Positions 39,023-49,100 of a DNA stretch of 64,000 bases are shown piece by piece (the first letter of the stretch is position 1; each line of letters opens with the position of its first letter). Below the pieces are notes generated by a model. That model did no database searches, was not told the origin of the DNA, and saw nothing but the letters and a program-made list of their open reading frames with translations. This stretch comes from Elizabethkingia bruuniana. GTDB lineage: Bacteria > Bacteroidota > Bacteroidia > Flavobacteriales > Weeksellaceae. The position numbers were made by a program, and so were the translations under genes. The stretch lies in the NCBI RefSeq assembly GCF_002024805.1, contig NZ_CP014337.1, positions 2,790,001 to 2,854,000 on the forward strand. Reading direction: 5' to 3'.

Positions 39023-39060
39023 TAATGCGTCAAGTTTTGACGCCACCCCCGATTACATTT
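39023..39060 (+). promoter_or_regulatory. 38-base conserved motif, copy 1 (M15 peptidase)
   Basis: The motif reads AATRCGTCAAGTTYTG, then NCGYCAC, then 11 variable bases and A-x-TTTG; here the centre is a perfect GCGTCAA/TTGACGC inverted repeat. It ends in ACATTTG 25 bases before the peptidase ATG, a fitting -7 position. Three other copies have exactly the same length. Confidence 0.7.
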
Positions 39061-39084
39061 GCTCCATAACTAATAAATAATAGT

Positions 39085-39585
39085 ATGGACAAGATTACAC
39101 AAACACACATTGGAAAGCTTCACCCTGTGATAAGGGAAGAAGTAATGCAGATCATCAAAGATTGTGATAAAGCACTAACAGGAAGGGCAAAAATAAGAAT
39201 CACACAAGGGCTGAGAACTCATGCTGAACAGGCAAAATTATATGCACAAGGCAGAACTACACCGGGACTAAAAGTAACGAATGCAAGACCGGGACAAAGT
39301 ATCCATAACTACGGTCTGGCTGTGGATATCTGTCTGATTATTGACGGAAAAACAGCAAGCTGGGACATTGCAAAAGACTGGGATGGCGACCGTATAGCCG
39401 ATTGGCAGGAATGTGTAAAGATATTTAGCCGCTATGGCTGGGAATGGGGTGGCAACTGGAAAACTTTTAAAGATTATCCACATTTTGAAAAGAAAAGCCT
39501 CCGTACCAGATACGGTACAATCTCTACTGACTGGAAGGTACTTTCAAAAATGCCTAAAGATAAAACAGGCTATATTCTTATTTAA
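39085..39585 (+). CDS. M15 family peptidoglycan metallopeptidase (endolysin-like)
   Basis: 166 residues with no signal peptide. The zinc-site motif SIHNYGLAVD (72-81; ligands His74, Asp81) and later PHFE (His133) match the M15C L-Ala-D-Glu/D-Ala-D-Ala peptidases, and RITQGLRTHAEQAKLYAQGRT is the classical substrate-loop segment; WEWGGNW is also family-typical. It cleaves peptide cross-links in peptidoglycan. Lack of an export signal resembles phage endolysins. It carries copy 1 of the shared 38-base motif and precedes a patatin gene. Confidence 0.93.
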   Translation: MDKITQTHIGKLHPVIREEVMQIIKDCDKALTGRAKIRITQGLRTHAEQAKLYAQGRTTPGLKVTNARPGQSIHNYGLAVDICLIIDGKTASWDIAKDWDGDRIADWQECVKIFSRYGWEWGGNWKTFKDYPHFEKKSLRTRYGTISTDWKVLSKMPKDKTGYILI

Positions 39586-39792
39586 GTCATCTAATGACAA
39601 AGGCACAAATTCCACTCTCACCTGCTCCCAAGATTGAAACTTTATCCTAAGATAAAGACTTAATGCATCGTTGTTGACTTTTCCATTGTGCTTATTTTCT
39701 GTAGGCACTTTAACTGGCATTGCATTCAAACTCATGAAACTATATAAGGTTTCATTCACTGATTTTTAGAACAAACATCAAAACAAAACATT

Positions 39793-40833
39793 ATGAAAAA
39801 GATTTGTATCCTCTCCCTTGACGGGGGAGGCATAAGGGGAATTATCTCCTGTATTATCCTCAGATATATTGAGGAACAGCTTCAAAAGCAAGACAACTCT
39901 CAGAATAAACTGGGTGACTATTTCGATTTGGTTGCCGGCAGCAGTACTGGCGGTCTAATCACTTCGATTATGCTTTATCCGGATGAAAAGCGGAACGCAC
40001 GATATTCCATACAAAAAGGCTTGGAACTGTATTCGGAAAAAGGAGAAGACATCTTTCAGGTTTCTTTTTTTAAACGGCTTATAAACCCTTTCGGGCTTTT
40101 CAATGAAAAAATCTCACAGGAAGCCCTGGAAAAAAATCTCAACGACTTCTTCGGAAAACTGGAATTAAAAGAACTGATAAAACCTTGCCTGATTACAAGT
40201 TATGACATCGAAAACAGAAGGGCAAAGCTTTTTAACTCTGCCGATGCAGGCATCAGCACAGATAATTTTCTGGTGAAAGATATCTGCCGTGCTACATCTG
40301 CAGCACCTACTTATTTTAGCCCGGCAAGAATTCAGTCACAATATGGACAGAATTTCAGTCTTATCGATGGTGGTGTTTATGCCAACAATCCTGCTTTATG
40401 TGCATATGCCGAAGCCCGGAAAATGCCATTCGGACAGATATTTAAAACCGATCAGAAACCCGATTATCCTACAGTAAATGATATGATGATTATTTCCATC
40501 GGAACAGGATCTGAAGCTAAATCTTATCCTTACAAAAAAATGGAAAATGCGGGCAAGCTAGCCTGGATAGGTCCTTTGATCGATATTCTACTCTCTGCCA
40601 ACGCGGAAACTGTAGATTATCAGCTTTCACAAATGTTCCAGACACTGGGAAGCCGCAATCAGAAAAATTACTACCGGATCAATCCATCGTTGAAAAATGC
40701 TTCTCCATCTATGGATAATGTGAGAGAAGAAAACATTGAAAATCTTATTCAGGCTGGGTTGGCTTATATCGATGAGAATAAAGAAATGTTGAATCAGATT
40801 GTACAGAAACTCATCCGGAATAAAGTGAGCTAA
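39793..40833 (+). CDS. Patatin-like phospholipase
   Basis: 346 residues, no signal peptide. SLDGGGIRGI (8-17) is the oxyanion loop, GSSTG (49-53) holds nucleophile Ser51, and IDGGVYANNPA holds the catalytic Asp. DLVAGSSTGGLITSIML is strongly patatin. It should hydrolyse membrane lipids. Similar stand-alone patatins include CBASS effectors, but no cyclase or CBASS partner is nearby. It is 207 bases after the M15 gene, with no clear terminator between, so they may share a transcript. Confidence 0.92.
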   Translation: MKKICILSLDGGGIRGIISCIILRYIEEQLQKQDNSQNKLGDYFDLVAGSSTGGLITSIMLYPDEKRNARYSIQKGLELYSEKGEDIFQVSFFKRLINPFGLFNEKISQEALEKNLNDFFGKLELKELIKPCLITSYDIENRRAKLFNSADAGISTDNFLVKDICRATSAAPTYFSPARIQSQYGQNFSLIDGGVYANNPALCAYAEARKMPFGQIFKTDQKPDYPTVNDMMIISIGTGSEAKSYPYKKMENAGKLAWIGPLIDILLSANAETVDYQLSQMFQTLGSRNQKNYYRINPSLKNASPSMDNVREENIENLIQAGLAYIDENKEMLNQIVQKLIRNKVS

Positions 40834-41170
40834 TGGTGAATGGTTGTTGGTTATCGGTGAATGGATGTTAGTAAAAGTCTAAAACCTTACTTCCCGATAA
40901 CTGGCTAACCTTAGCCCTATGTATTGATAAATCAGACAATTTCCAAAAAACAAAAAAAGCAATAAACTTTTTTTTAATGCGTCAAGTTCTGTCGCCACGA
41001 GCCGAGATCTTTGTCCTAATGGTTATCAATTGATGGTTGATGGTTGACAACTGGCAACCAATAACTCATTTCCCTTCTCATTTAAAACCTTATACCTATG
41101 AAAATCACAAAACCGCCTTAACAGGCAATTACAAAAATCAATTCATTACTAATCTTAAAAATAAAATATT
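40834..41170. other. Gap with heptamer repeats, motif copy 2 and a short leader ORF
   Basis: Period-7 arrays occupy about 40836-40872 (GTGAATG, GTTGTTG, GTTATCG units) and 41017-41070 (TGGTTGA units). The 38-base motif copy 2 lies at 40976-41013. A leader ORF at 41098-41121 could encode MKITKPP and stop. The downstream gene starts at 41171. Confidence 0.7.
40976..41013 (+). promoter_or_regulatory. 38-base conserved motif, copy 2 (tail-fibre-like cluster)
   Basis: AATGCGTCAAGTTCTG followed by TCGCCAC and ending in ATCTTTG, same overall length as copies 1, 3 and 4. It lies 157 bases upstream of the first tail-fibre-like gene; if it is the promoter, the mRNA leader carries the heptamer array and the short ORF. 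Confidence 0.7.
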
Positions 41171-42241
41171 ATGAAAAAACTCAGTATACTACTATTCACA
41201 ATTCCTGGTTTTTACTTTGCCCAACTAGCAACACCCCAGGGACAAATTCAGACAAGTACAAATCCAGAAACCGGTAATATTGGGATTGGAACTACCACAC
41301 CCGAGGAAAAATTAGATATCACAAATGGTTTTCTTAAAATTGGTTATGTCAGTATAGGACATTCAGGAGCTAAATCACCAAAAAATGCGGTAAGTTTAGG
41401 AAGTGATAATCACGGAACCGTTTTATTAGGATCAAATTTACACTTAAATTATAATCCTTTTTCAAATAGTAATTTACAAACATCCCTAACGCACCCAACA
41501 TTAGCGGGAGCAGGAATTGTTATACCCGGAAATAGCCAAGAGAATCAGGGAAGTATTATTTTCCATACTAAACCACCGGCTCCTACCACAACAGAAACCG
41601 TATTTAATAGCCCTAGTATGATTATTAAAGAAAATGGCAATGTTGGAATCGGCACTACTAACCCTCAAGCAAAATTAGATGTAATGGGTATGATAATGGG
41701 TAGTGGTGAACCTGCAAATATTGATCCAGCCATTTATCCCAACATATTAAATACTTTGAAAAACTCCGGAAAATTGGCAATTGCCTGGAATCTTTCCGGA
41801 GGAAATGGTGAAACCGACTTTATAGCTAATAGAGGAGGTGGAAGTACCGGAGGTTTTCATTTCTATGATTATACCAATGAAGGGCAAAGAAAAAAATTAT
41901 TAGTATTAAATAGCAACGGAAATGCTCTAATAGATGGCAAGCTCGAAGCCAAGGAAATTAAGGTTACCACTACTCCAACCGCTGATTTTGTTTTTGAAGA
42001 TTCCTATAAACTTCCCAATCTGGAAAGTGTAGAAAAACACATTAAAGAAAAGAAACATTTACCCGAAATAGCTTCCGCTGCCGAAATGCAAAAAGAAGGG
42101 GTTAATATTGGCGATTTCCAAATCAAACTTTTACAGAAAATCGAAGAACTGACGCTTTATTCTATTGAGCAGAATAAGCTAATCAAAGAGCAGCAAGAAA
42201 GGCTTAAAAAGCTTGAAGAAAAACAAAACATCAAACCATAA
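41171..42241 (+). CDS. Secreted tail-fibre-like protein, paralogue 1
   Basis: 356 residues. Sec signal (MKKLSILLFTIPGFYFAQ). NIGIGTTTPEEKLDI and NVGIGTTNPQAKLDV are two trimeric-fibre-like modules, a pattern seen in phage tail fibres and Bacteroidetes surface proteins. The C-terminal 85 residues (ADFVFEDSYKLPNLESVEKH, then FQIKLLQKIEELTLYSIEQNK) form a chaperone-like beta plus coiled-coil end shared by all four paralogues. First gene of the cluster, 11 bases before the next. Confidence 0.75.
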   Translation: MKKLSILLFTIPGFYFAQLATPQGQIQTSTNPETGNIGIGTTTPEEKLDITNGFLKIGYVSIGHSGAKSPKNAVSLGSDNHGTVLLGSNLHLNYNPFSNSNLQTSLTHPTLAGAGIVIPGNSQENQGSIIFHTKPPAPTTTETVFNSPSMIIKENGNVGIGTTNPQAKLDVMGMIMGSGEPANIDPAIYPNILNTLKNSGKLAIAWNLSGGNGETDFIANRGGGSTGGFHFYDYTNEGQRKKLLVLNSNGNALIDGKLEAKEIKVTTTPTADFVFEDSYKLPNLESVEKHIKEKKHLPEIASAAEMQKEGVNIGDFQIKLLQKIEELTLYSIEQNKLIKEQQERLKKLEEKQNIKP

Positions 42242-42252
42242 AAATTAATATT

Positions 42253-43413
42253 ATGAAAAAAATACAAATACTAAGTTTATTATTACCCTCATTATTCTTT
42301 GCCCAGCAAGAATTTTCAGAAATAAAGATAAAAAGCTGGTCACCCACGATTTATTTACAAAGAAGTTTTGAAGAAGGAGGCTTTACCCAGGGAATACAAA
42401 CCCAACTTTTGGATGGAACTAACAACTGGTACTTTGGAAATCTTGGTACCGGAGAATGGCGGGTTTCAAAAGGTAATTGGGAAAATTCTAAATTTTCGAT
42501 TATTGAAAATGGAAATGTTGGGATTGGGACTACCAATCCTACAGAGAAACTATCCATTAAAGGAAATATATCCGTACAATCTAATCTTACAAACACAAGT
42601 CCCAGACCACAAATTGCAGCAGGAACTACTGAAGGTGAAATCAGAGGAATCAGCAATAGTGGAAACGACATGGACGATGGCTTTCTTCGTTTAAGTGCTG
42701 GAGGAGGAACTAATGCTATTACTAAATCCTTTATTGATCTATCAGGTTATACAGCAGATACATCTGATAGGCATAAGAATATCACAATGGGTACTAGTGG
42801 CATAGAAAGACTGCGAATCGATGCTAATGGAAACATTGGTATTGGCACCACTAACCCTCAATCTAAATTAGACATCAATGGCAATATGACAATAGCTTCC
42901 GGAGCCGCTATACAATTAGCAGGCAATCAGCCATATCATGGACTCCAATATTCTAATACAGGCTTTGCCAATACTTTTGTAGATGGCCCGGTGTTATATG
43001 GATGGTCAGGGGGCGGGTTAGGAATAAAAAGAGAAAATAAAGACTGGTTAGCCCTAAAATGGAATGCCGAGGGGAATGTTGCGGTCTCCAACAAACTCGA
43101 AGCCAAGGAAATTAAGGTAACCACTACTCCAACAGCAGATTTTGTTTTTGAAGATTCGTATCAGCTTCCCAATCTGGAAAGTGTAGAAAAACACATTAAA
43201 GAAAAGAAACATTTACCCGAAATAGCTTCCGCGACGGAAATGCAGAAAGACGGGGTTAACATCGGCTATTTTCAGATTAAGCTTTTACAGAAAATTGAAG
43301 AACTGACACTTTATCAGATTCAGCTCAATAAAGAGGTTACAAACCTTAAGCAGGAAAATATACAATTAAAAGAAACTGTACAAAAAATTCAAAATCATGA
43401 AAAATCTTATTAA
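42253..43413 (+). CDS. Secreted tail-fibre-like protein, paralogue 2
   Basis: 386 residues. Sec signal (MKKIQILSLLLPSLFFAQ). Its distinct N-terminal module (LDGTNNWYFGNLGTGEWRVS) is followed by NVGIGTTNPTEKLSI and NIGIGTTNPQSKLDI. The middle module from EGEIRGIS to GIERLRID is shared with paralogue 3. The C-terminal ending (ADFVFEDSYQLPNLESVEKH) is nearly identical to paralogue 1. The last 17 bases overlap the next start. Confidence 0.75.
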   Translation: MKKIQILSLLLPSLFFAQQEFSEIKIKSWSPTIYLQRSFEEGGFTQGIQTQLLDGTNNWYFGNLGTGEWRVSKGNWENSKFSIIENGNVGIGTTNPTEKLSIKGNISVQSNLTNTSPRPQIAAGTTEGEIRGISNSGNDMDDGFLRLSAGGGTNAITKSFIDLSGYTADTSDRHKNITMGTSGIERLRIDANGNIGIGTTNPQSKLDINGNMTIASGAAIQLAGNQPYHGLQYSNTGFANTFVDGPVLYGWSGGGLGIKRENKDWLALKWNAEGNVAVSNKLEAKEIKVTTTPTADFVFEDSYQLPNLESVEKHIKEKKHLPEIASATEMQKDGVNIGYFQIKLLQKIEELTLYQIQLNKEVTNLKQENIQLKETVQKIQNHEKSY

Positions 43414-44677
43414 CCTTTTACTATTGGCTTCAATAGCATTTGTCAGCTTATTGAAAGCTCAAACCGTTCAAACATTTACCTCAGCAGGAACTCAGGATCA
43501 ATATGTTCCGGTGCTATTCAGTTTCAACAATAAACCTTTTTCTATTTCCCGACCAGTAATACATGACAACCGAGATTGGCTTGCTTACGGAATTGCAACC
43601 ATCAACGGAATCGGTTATGGTTGGGGATCCGGCAATACCATGGTTAAACTGGAAAACTACACTTATGGAATGAAAAATAGTGATAATACAGGTGGAGTAT
43701 ACAGTTATATTGGAAAAATCATGTGTGAATGGAAAAGTTTGGGAATTATTGTTTACTTAAGAGGAGGTACTACCTATAATACCGATGGAATTGTACAAAA
43801 AAATGATGGCACTTATACGGCAACTGCGGGGAGTCAAATAAACCTTTCAGCTGTTCCTATCACTGAACCTAACTTTAATATTCCGCGAGGCATTTATGTC
43901 GCCGATTGGGAAATTAATGCTAATACACCCAAAATAAACCTGGATGATGTATATAGTATTAATAATAATATTGGTATTGGAACCTCTACTCCACCTGCAA
44001 AACTATCAATCAAAGGTAATGTATCTCTACAATCTCAACTATCCAATACAAGTGCAAGACCAATGCTGTCTCCGGGAATTAATGAAGGAGAGATTAGAGG
44101 TATCAGCAAAGACGGGCAATTTTCCGATGATGGCTTTTTACGTTTAAGTGCCGGAGGAGGAACCAATACTTCTACTCAGTCTTTTATAGATTTATCAGGA
44201 TACTCAGCAAACGTTCCTGACAGGTATATGAACATTACGATGGGAACTAATGGTATTGAGAAATTACGAATAGATGGCAATGGTAATGTCGGCATTGGCA
44301 CAACCAATCCACAAAATAAACTGGATGTAAACGGAACGGTGCATGCCAAGGAAGTAAAAGTAGATATGGCCGGATGGGCTGACTTTGTATTCGAGAAAGA
44401 ATATCAACTTCCAACACTGGATGAAGTAGAGCAACATATCCATGAAAAAGGGCATTTGCCTAACATTCCCAATACCAAAGAAGTCACCGAAAATGGTCTA
44501 TCACTTGGAGAAAATCAGAAATTACTTTTACAGAAAATTGAAGAACTGACACTTTATTCTATTGAACAAAACAAACTGAATAAAGAGCAATCAGAATTAC
44601 TACATCAACAAATCCAGATTAATAAAACACTGGAACAACGCCTCCAAAATCTTGAAAACAATAACCAAAAAAATTAA
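43397..44677 (+). CDS. Secreted tail-fibre-like protein, paralogue 3
   Basis: 426 residues. Sec signal (MKNLINLLLLASIAFVSLLKAQ). A unique N-terminal module (GIATINGIGYGWGSGNTMVKL) precedes NIGIGTSTPPAKLSI, the shared EGEIRGIS-GIEKLRID module, and NVGIGTTNPQNKLDV. The C-terminal end (MAGWADFVFEKEYQLPTLDEV) differs from paralogues 1-2 but nearly matches paralogue 4 at the DNA level. It ends in a coiled coil. Confidence 0.75.
   Translation: MKNLINLLLLASIAFVSLLKAQTVQTFTSAGTQDQYVPVLFSFNNKPFSISRPVIHDNRDWLAYGIATINGIGYGWGSGNTMVKLENYTYGMKNSDNTGGVYSYIGKIMCEWKSLGIIVYLRGGTTYNTDGIVQKNDGTYTATAGSQINLSAVPITEPNFNIPRGIYVADWEINANTPKINLDDVYSINNNIGIGTSTPPAKLSIKGNVSLQSQLSNTSARPMLSPGINEGEIRGISKDGQFSDDGFLRLSAGGGTNTSTQSFIDLSGYSANVPDRYMNITMGTNGIEKLRIDGNGNVGIGTTNPQNKLDVNGTVHAKEVKVDMAGWADFVFEKEYQLPTLDEVEQHIHEKGHLPNIPNTKEVTENGLSLGENQKLLLQKIEELTLYSIEQNKLNKEQSELLHQQIQINKTLEQRLQNLENNNQKN
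44278..44610. repeat. Direct repeat of the paralogue C-terminal coding region, copy A (copy B 45423-45750)
   Basis: The segment encoding NVGIGTTNPQNKLDV through the coiled coil is nearly identical in DNA to 45423-45750, with only scattered mostly silent changes. This points to recent duplication or gene conversion between paralogues 3 and 4. Confidence 0.85.
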
Positions 44678-44682
44678 TAATC

Positions 44683-45807
44683 ATGAAAAATAGCATATAC
44701 ATTCTTTTTCTACTTTTTGCCGTTTCATTGGATGCACAAACATTCCAGCAAAAAGATTTCAGTGTGGGATTTCCACATGAACAACCCAATCAAGCCGTCG
44801 ATATATTGTTCGGAAATAGCTTTATCAATGGCTGGATCGAAGTTGATATTACAGGAACATTTAGCCATCAGAACAGCGTGGGAATTATCAAAAAATTATT
44901 TCAAATTGGTGCCAATCCCTCTAATTCTATTTGGTCTCCTCCAACATCCAGAATTGTAGAAGCTGCCGGCCCAATATTAGACAATATTTATATTGGAGAC
45001 ATTGTATGGGATCCTGCAATCAATCAATACAAATTAACTATTTATCATACCTCACCTAATGCCAATCCTTACAATATCAGGTTAACTCAACACAGTTATG
45101 ATCAAACTGTTTTGGGGTCTACTACTCTAGGTACAATCTATACCAATCCTTTGAATGGTAATAACAGGCATAGTGTTTATTACAACGATAATGTGGGAAT
45201 TGGGACAACTACTCCTGAAAATGCAGAGAATTGGGAAAAGGTTTTAGAGGTCAAAGGCAATGAACATTCAAAAATAATCACTTCTTCATCTAAAATTACA
45301 ACAGGAGTTTGGTCTCACAATTATGGCTTTTATGGCTCCCCAGCAGGTGGAATGGCAGGAACATCTACTAACCATCCTTATAGTTTAGTCACAAATAAAA
45401 CGCCTAAAATGACGATTGCCACAGATGGTAATGTCGGCATTGGCACAACCAATCCACAAAACAAGTTAGATGTAAACGGGACGGTGCATGCCAAGGAAGT
45501 AAAAGTAGATATGGCCGGATGGGCTGACTTTGTATTCGCCAAAGAATATCAGCTTCCAACACTGGATGAGGTAGAGCAGCATATCTATGAAAAAGGGCAT
45601 TTGCCTAATATTCCCAATACCAAAGAGGTAACGGAAAATGGTATATCACTTGGAGAAAATCAGAAATTACTTTTACAGAAAATTGAAGAACTGACACTTT
45701 ATTCTATTGAACAAAACAAACTGAATAAAGAGCAATCAGAATTACTGCGTCAGCAGCAACATGAAATTCAGGATTTGCGAAATGAGATCAAAATGATTAA
45801 GAAATAA
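44683..45807 (+). CDS. Secreted tail-fibre-like protein, paralogue 4
   Basis: 374 residues. Sec signal (MKNSIYILFLLFAVSLDAQ). A unique N-terminal module (INGWIEVDITGTFSHQNSVG) is followed by NVGIGTTTPENAENW, another unique stretch, NVGIGTTNPQNKLDV and the same C-terminal end as paralogue 3. Last of the tandem four, five bases after paralogue 3, so all are probably co-transcribed from motif copy 2. Confidence 0.75.
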   Translation: MKNSIYILFLLFAVSLDAQTFQQKDFSVGFPHEQPNQAVDILFGNSFINGWIEVDITGTFSHQNSVGIIKKLFQIGANPSNSIWSPPTSRIVEAAGPILDNIYIGDIVWDPAINQYKLTIYHTSPNANPYNIRLTQHSYDQTVLGSTTLGTIYTNPLNGNNRHSVYYNDNVGIGTTTPENAENWEKVLEVKGNEHSKIITSSSKITTGVWSHNYGFYGSPAGGMAGTSTNHPYSLVTNKTPKMTIATDGNVGIGTTNPQNKLDVNGTVHAKEVKVDMAGWADFVFAKEYQLPTLDEVEQHIYEKGHLPNIPNTKEVTENGISLGENQKLLLQKIEELTLYSIEQNKLNKEQSELLRQQQHEIQDLRNEIKMIKK

Positions 45808-46150
45808 AGTTTTTTGAAAATCTTAGCAGCTACATAGACACCCGAAACGAATCCGATAAAAAACACTTCAAGTTCACTCTCTATAAGATCCTTCAATTTT
45901 CAGCAATCTTTTAGCACACCGAAAATCCGGTATGTCTGGGGTTCTCATCCCTAATATTTCTAATCCTTTAAAAATTTTTAAAACAAAAATATAATGCGTC
46001 AAGTTCTGTCGCCACGGGCCATGATCTTTGTCCCAGAAAGAAAAACACTAAAAAATAAAATATTATGAAACCACTAAAAAATCTCAAAAGCAGATCGCCT
46101 TAGAAAGCTTCTTACTAACTCAATCAATTATTAACCTTAAAATAAATATT
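45808..46150. other. Gap with motif copy 3 and a short leader ORF
   Basis: Motif copy 3 is at 45993-46031. A leader ORF at 46065-46103 could encode MKPLKNLKSRSP and stop. The same phrase AATAAATATTATG precedes both this ORF and the RHS start. No other gene is seen. Confidence 0.65.
45993..46031 (+). promoter_or_regulatory. 38-base conserved motif, copy 3 (first RHS gene)
   Basis: AATGCGTCAAGTTCTG followed by TCGCCAC and ending in ATCTTTG. It is almost the same as copy 2 (differing in the variable middle) and lies 120 bases upstream of the 46151 gene. Confidence 0.7.
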
Positions 46151-49100
46151 ATGAAAAAAATATATTATACAATATTATGTTTCATTTCACTCCAAATAAC
46201 AGCACAAGAAAGTACTAATATTGCAGCTAATAAAATAAATGTAAAATCTCCTCAAACCTATGCTTTTGAGAAATATGGAAATGTACCTGTAAATTTATAT
46301 ACTGGAGCTATAGACTTAAATATTCCTATTTTTAAATCCGAATATATTAATCTCTCTCTCTCTTACGATTCTTCAGGCTTTATACCTTCAAAACGTTCAG
46401 CCCCTGTAGGCTTGAATTGGAATTTTTTAGCGGGAGGTAAAATCACTCGGACAGTAAATGGAATTCCAGATGAGTTTAAAGGAACTGGTAGTGACGCCAT
46501 TGGGCAAGGAGACAATGGTGTTAACAGTATATTCGGCAGACTTACTGATGTTAGCGGGTTTATGACTGGCACAAAATATAAAACATATAATAATTCTTCC
46601 GTTTATAATCTTAATGCTGGAAAAACAGGAGTTAACCTTGACTGGGTATTAGGAGAAGGACCAACAAAATATGAAGGAGAGCCAGATCTATTTACATTTA
46701 ATGTTATGGGGATATCTGGCAAATTCATGGTAGGAAATGATGGAAAGGTCAAAGTTGAGAGTGATGATCCAAATATTGAAGTCGACATTACACAGTTTAC
46801 TCCCAGATCTCAATCTTGTAATATCACACAAAATGTTTATGATTCCCAAATTTATGAGACTGTTGAATTCCCTACTATTGTTATCAGAGATGGACAAGGA
46901 AATAAATATTACTTTGGAGGAAATTATCACGATTATGAAATTTACTTTGGTCTGAATGAGGCACAACTAAATGGTAATGGAATGAATTATAAAGCATATC
47001 CAATTGTCAATGCATATAACTTAAATAAAGTAATACTTGCAAATGGATCCATTATACAATACAAATATAAAGCTCCTGAGTTTGAAGAAAAAACTAAGGA
47101 TATAGGCTGGCGGGACGAAGTATGCCAAATGCACAGATTAACAGGAACCGATCCTATGTTCAGCCGTGTATCTCACTTTCAAAATTTTGATCTACTCAAT
47201 GATCATAAATGCGCCACTAATTCTTCTTTTTGTAAAACCAACAATAACTATACTGAAGGTGGTAATTATTCCAGTTGGAGTACTGGAATAATAAAGTATT
47301 CTTTACTAGAATCTATAAAATATGATGGATTAGAAGTAAATATAAAATACAAAAGATCAGGAAATGTAATCAAATATAATCCCATGGTATCAACACTTGA
47401 AACAGATGAATTATTGATTGATAATATAACAACAACCTATAAAGGCAATAAAATAACAGATGCTTATTTCAATTATGAAAACACGGGTGGAGTTGACAGA
47501 TCATTTTTAAAAGAAATTCAGGAAAAAGTATCTAAACAAAATTATTCTTTTGATTATTACAATACTGCTGCACTACCTACATATTATACAAGGGGTGTTG
47601 ACCATTGGGGCTATTGGAATGGAAGAGATAATAACTCTACATTGATTCCAGGTAGTAATTATAATTTTGAAACTGGTGACTATACAATCACAGGACAAGA
47701 AAGAGATCCTAATCCTAATAATTATAATAATGCCCAACTAAGGAGAGTTATATATCCAACAAAAGGCTATACTATATTTGAATATGAGCCTCATTATTAC
47801 AGTAAAAGAATAGAAAGAAGTTCACAGAGTAACTTCCTTCCAGGAATAACTAATAATTCAGGAATGGCTGGTGGAGCAAGAATAAAAAGGCAAACTGATT
47901 TCTCTAATGATGGAAGTATTATAAAAGAAAAAAATTATAAATACACAACAACTATAGATGGTGACAGCAGCTCTGGAACACTTACTAACTGGCCTAGATA
48001 TTTTATGTATTTTAAAATTAAAAACAGTAATAATCAAACCTTATCTACTATTTTCAAAAATGTTTCATCTAATTTAAATATTAACAGTTTGGATAGTTAT
48101 AATGTAGGATATAGCAAAATTTATGAAATTGAAAATGGTAAAGGTTATACGGAATATCAATTTACTTCCTTTTCTGATCAGAGTGACATTAGTGGAGAAT
48201 CAAATTTATTTCAAACAGCAACGCCTTATTTAGATAAAGAGATGACTACTGTTGGATATTTCCATCCATTAGAATTATATAAAAATTACAATAATTTATT
48301 TTTAACAGATCAAAGTGTACTAAGAGGAAAATACAAAAGTATTTCGGTGTATAATCAAGACAATAGTATAATAAAAAAAACTGATTATATATATAATGAT
48401 AATCGTTATTTCAATTTAAATACAACAAAAGACGAAAATAATTATGTTGCAATAAATCACATGTCTGGATTATTTGTCCAAGGATACAAAAGGTATTTCA
48501 ACAGAGCAACTCTTAATAAAAAAATTGTTACAGATTACTTGACAAATACCCCTATTGTTACAACATCTAGATTTTATTATAATAGTATTAATAATCTTAA
48601 TTTAAGCCAAGAAGAACTTGCAACACCAGATGGAGTAAGTAATGTTACTACATACGAATATGCCAGTGATCAAAACAATATTGAAATGAAGGAAGCCAAT
48701 ATGTTGGGGATTCCTATAAAAACGGAAAATAAAAAGAATGGAATAACAATTTCTAAAACTGAAATTAATTATAAAAGAAATAATACGACTTCAAATCTAG
48801 TATTGCCTACTTCAGTACAAATTACTGATTTACAGAACCCCAATGATCCTACAAAAGTGAAGACTGATTTAACATATGATTTATATGATAACAAAGGAAA
48901 GCTTCTACAATATTCAGAGAAAGGAAAGCCTGTAACTATTATTTGGGGTTATGATCAGACACAACCTATTGCAAAGATCGAAGGAGCTACCTATAATCAG
49001 ATTTTTGCTTATATATCTGCTATTATTACTGCTTCAGATGCAGATAACACACAGGGAACGGATCAGTCTGAACAGGCTTTAGTCGGAGCATTGGATCTTT

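Larger units (their letters stand above)
38757..39084. other. Gene-free gap with a palindrome, a terminator and promoter motif copy 1
   Basis: At 38854-38873 there is a near-perfect 20-base palindrome, AATTAGAGTATATTCTAATT. At 38966-39000 a strong terminator follows. At 39023-39060 the first copy of the 38-base motif occurs. I see no protein-coding gene in this gap. Confidence 0.6.

Noticed and set aside
39793-40833. CBASS defence effector (patatin)
   Set aside because: No nucleotide cyclase, HORMA/TRIP13 or ubiquitin-like partner genes are adjacent.
39085-45807. Prophage remnant (endolysin plus tail fibres)
   Set aside because: The fibre-like proteins all have Sec signals, and no capsid, portal, terminase or integrase gene is present.
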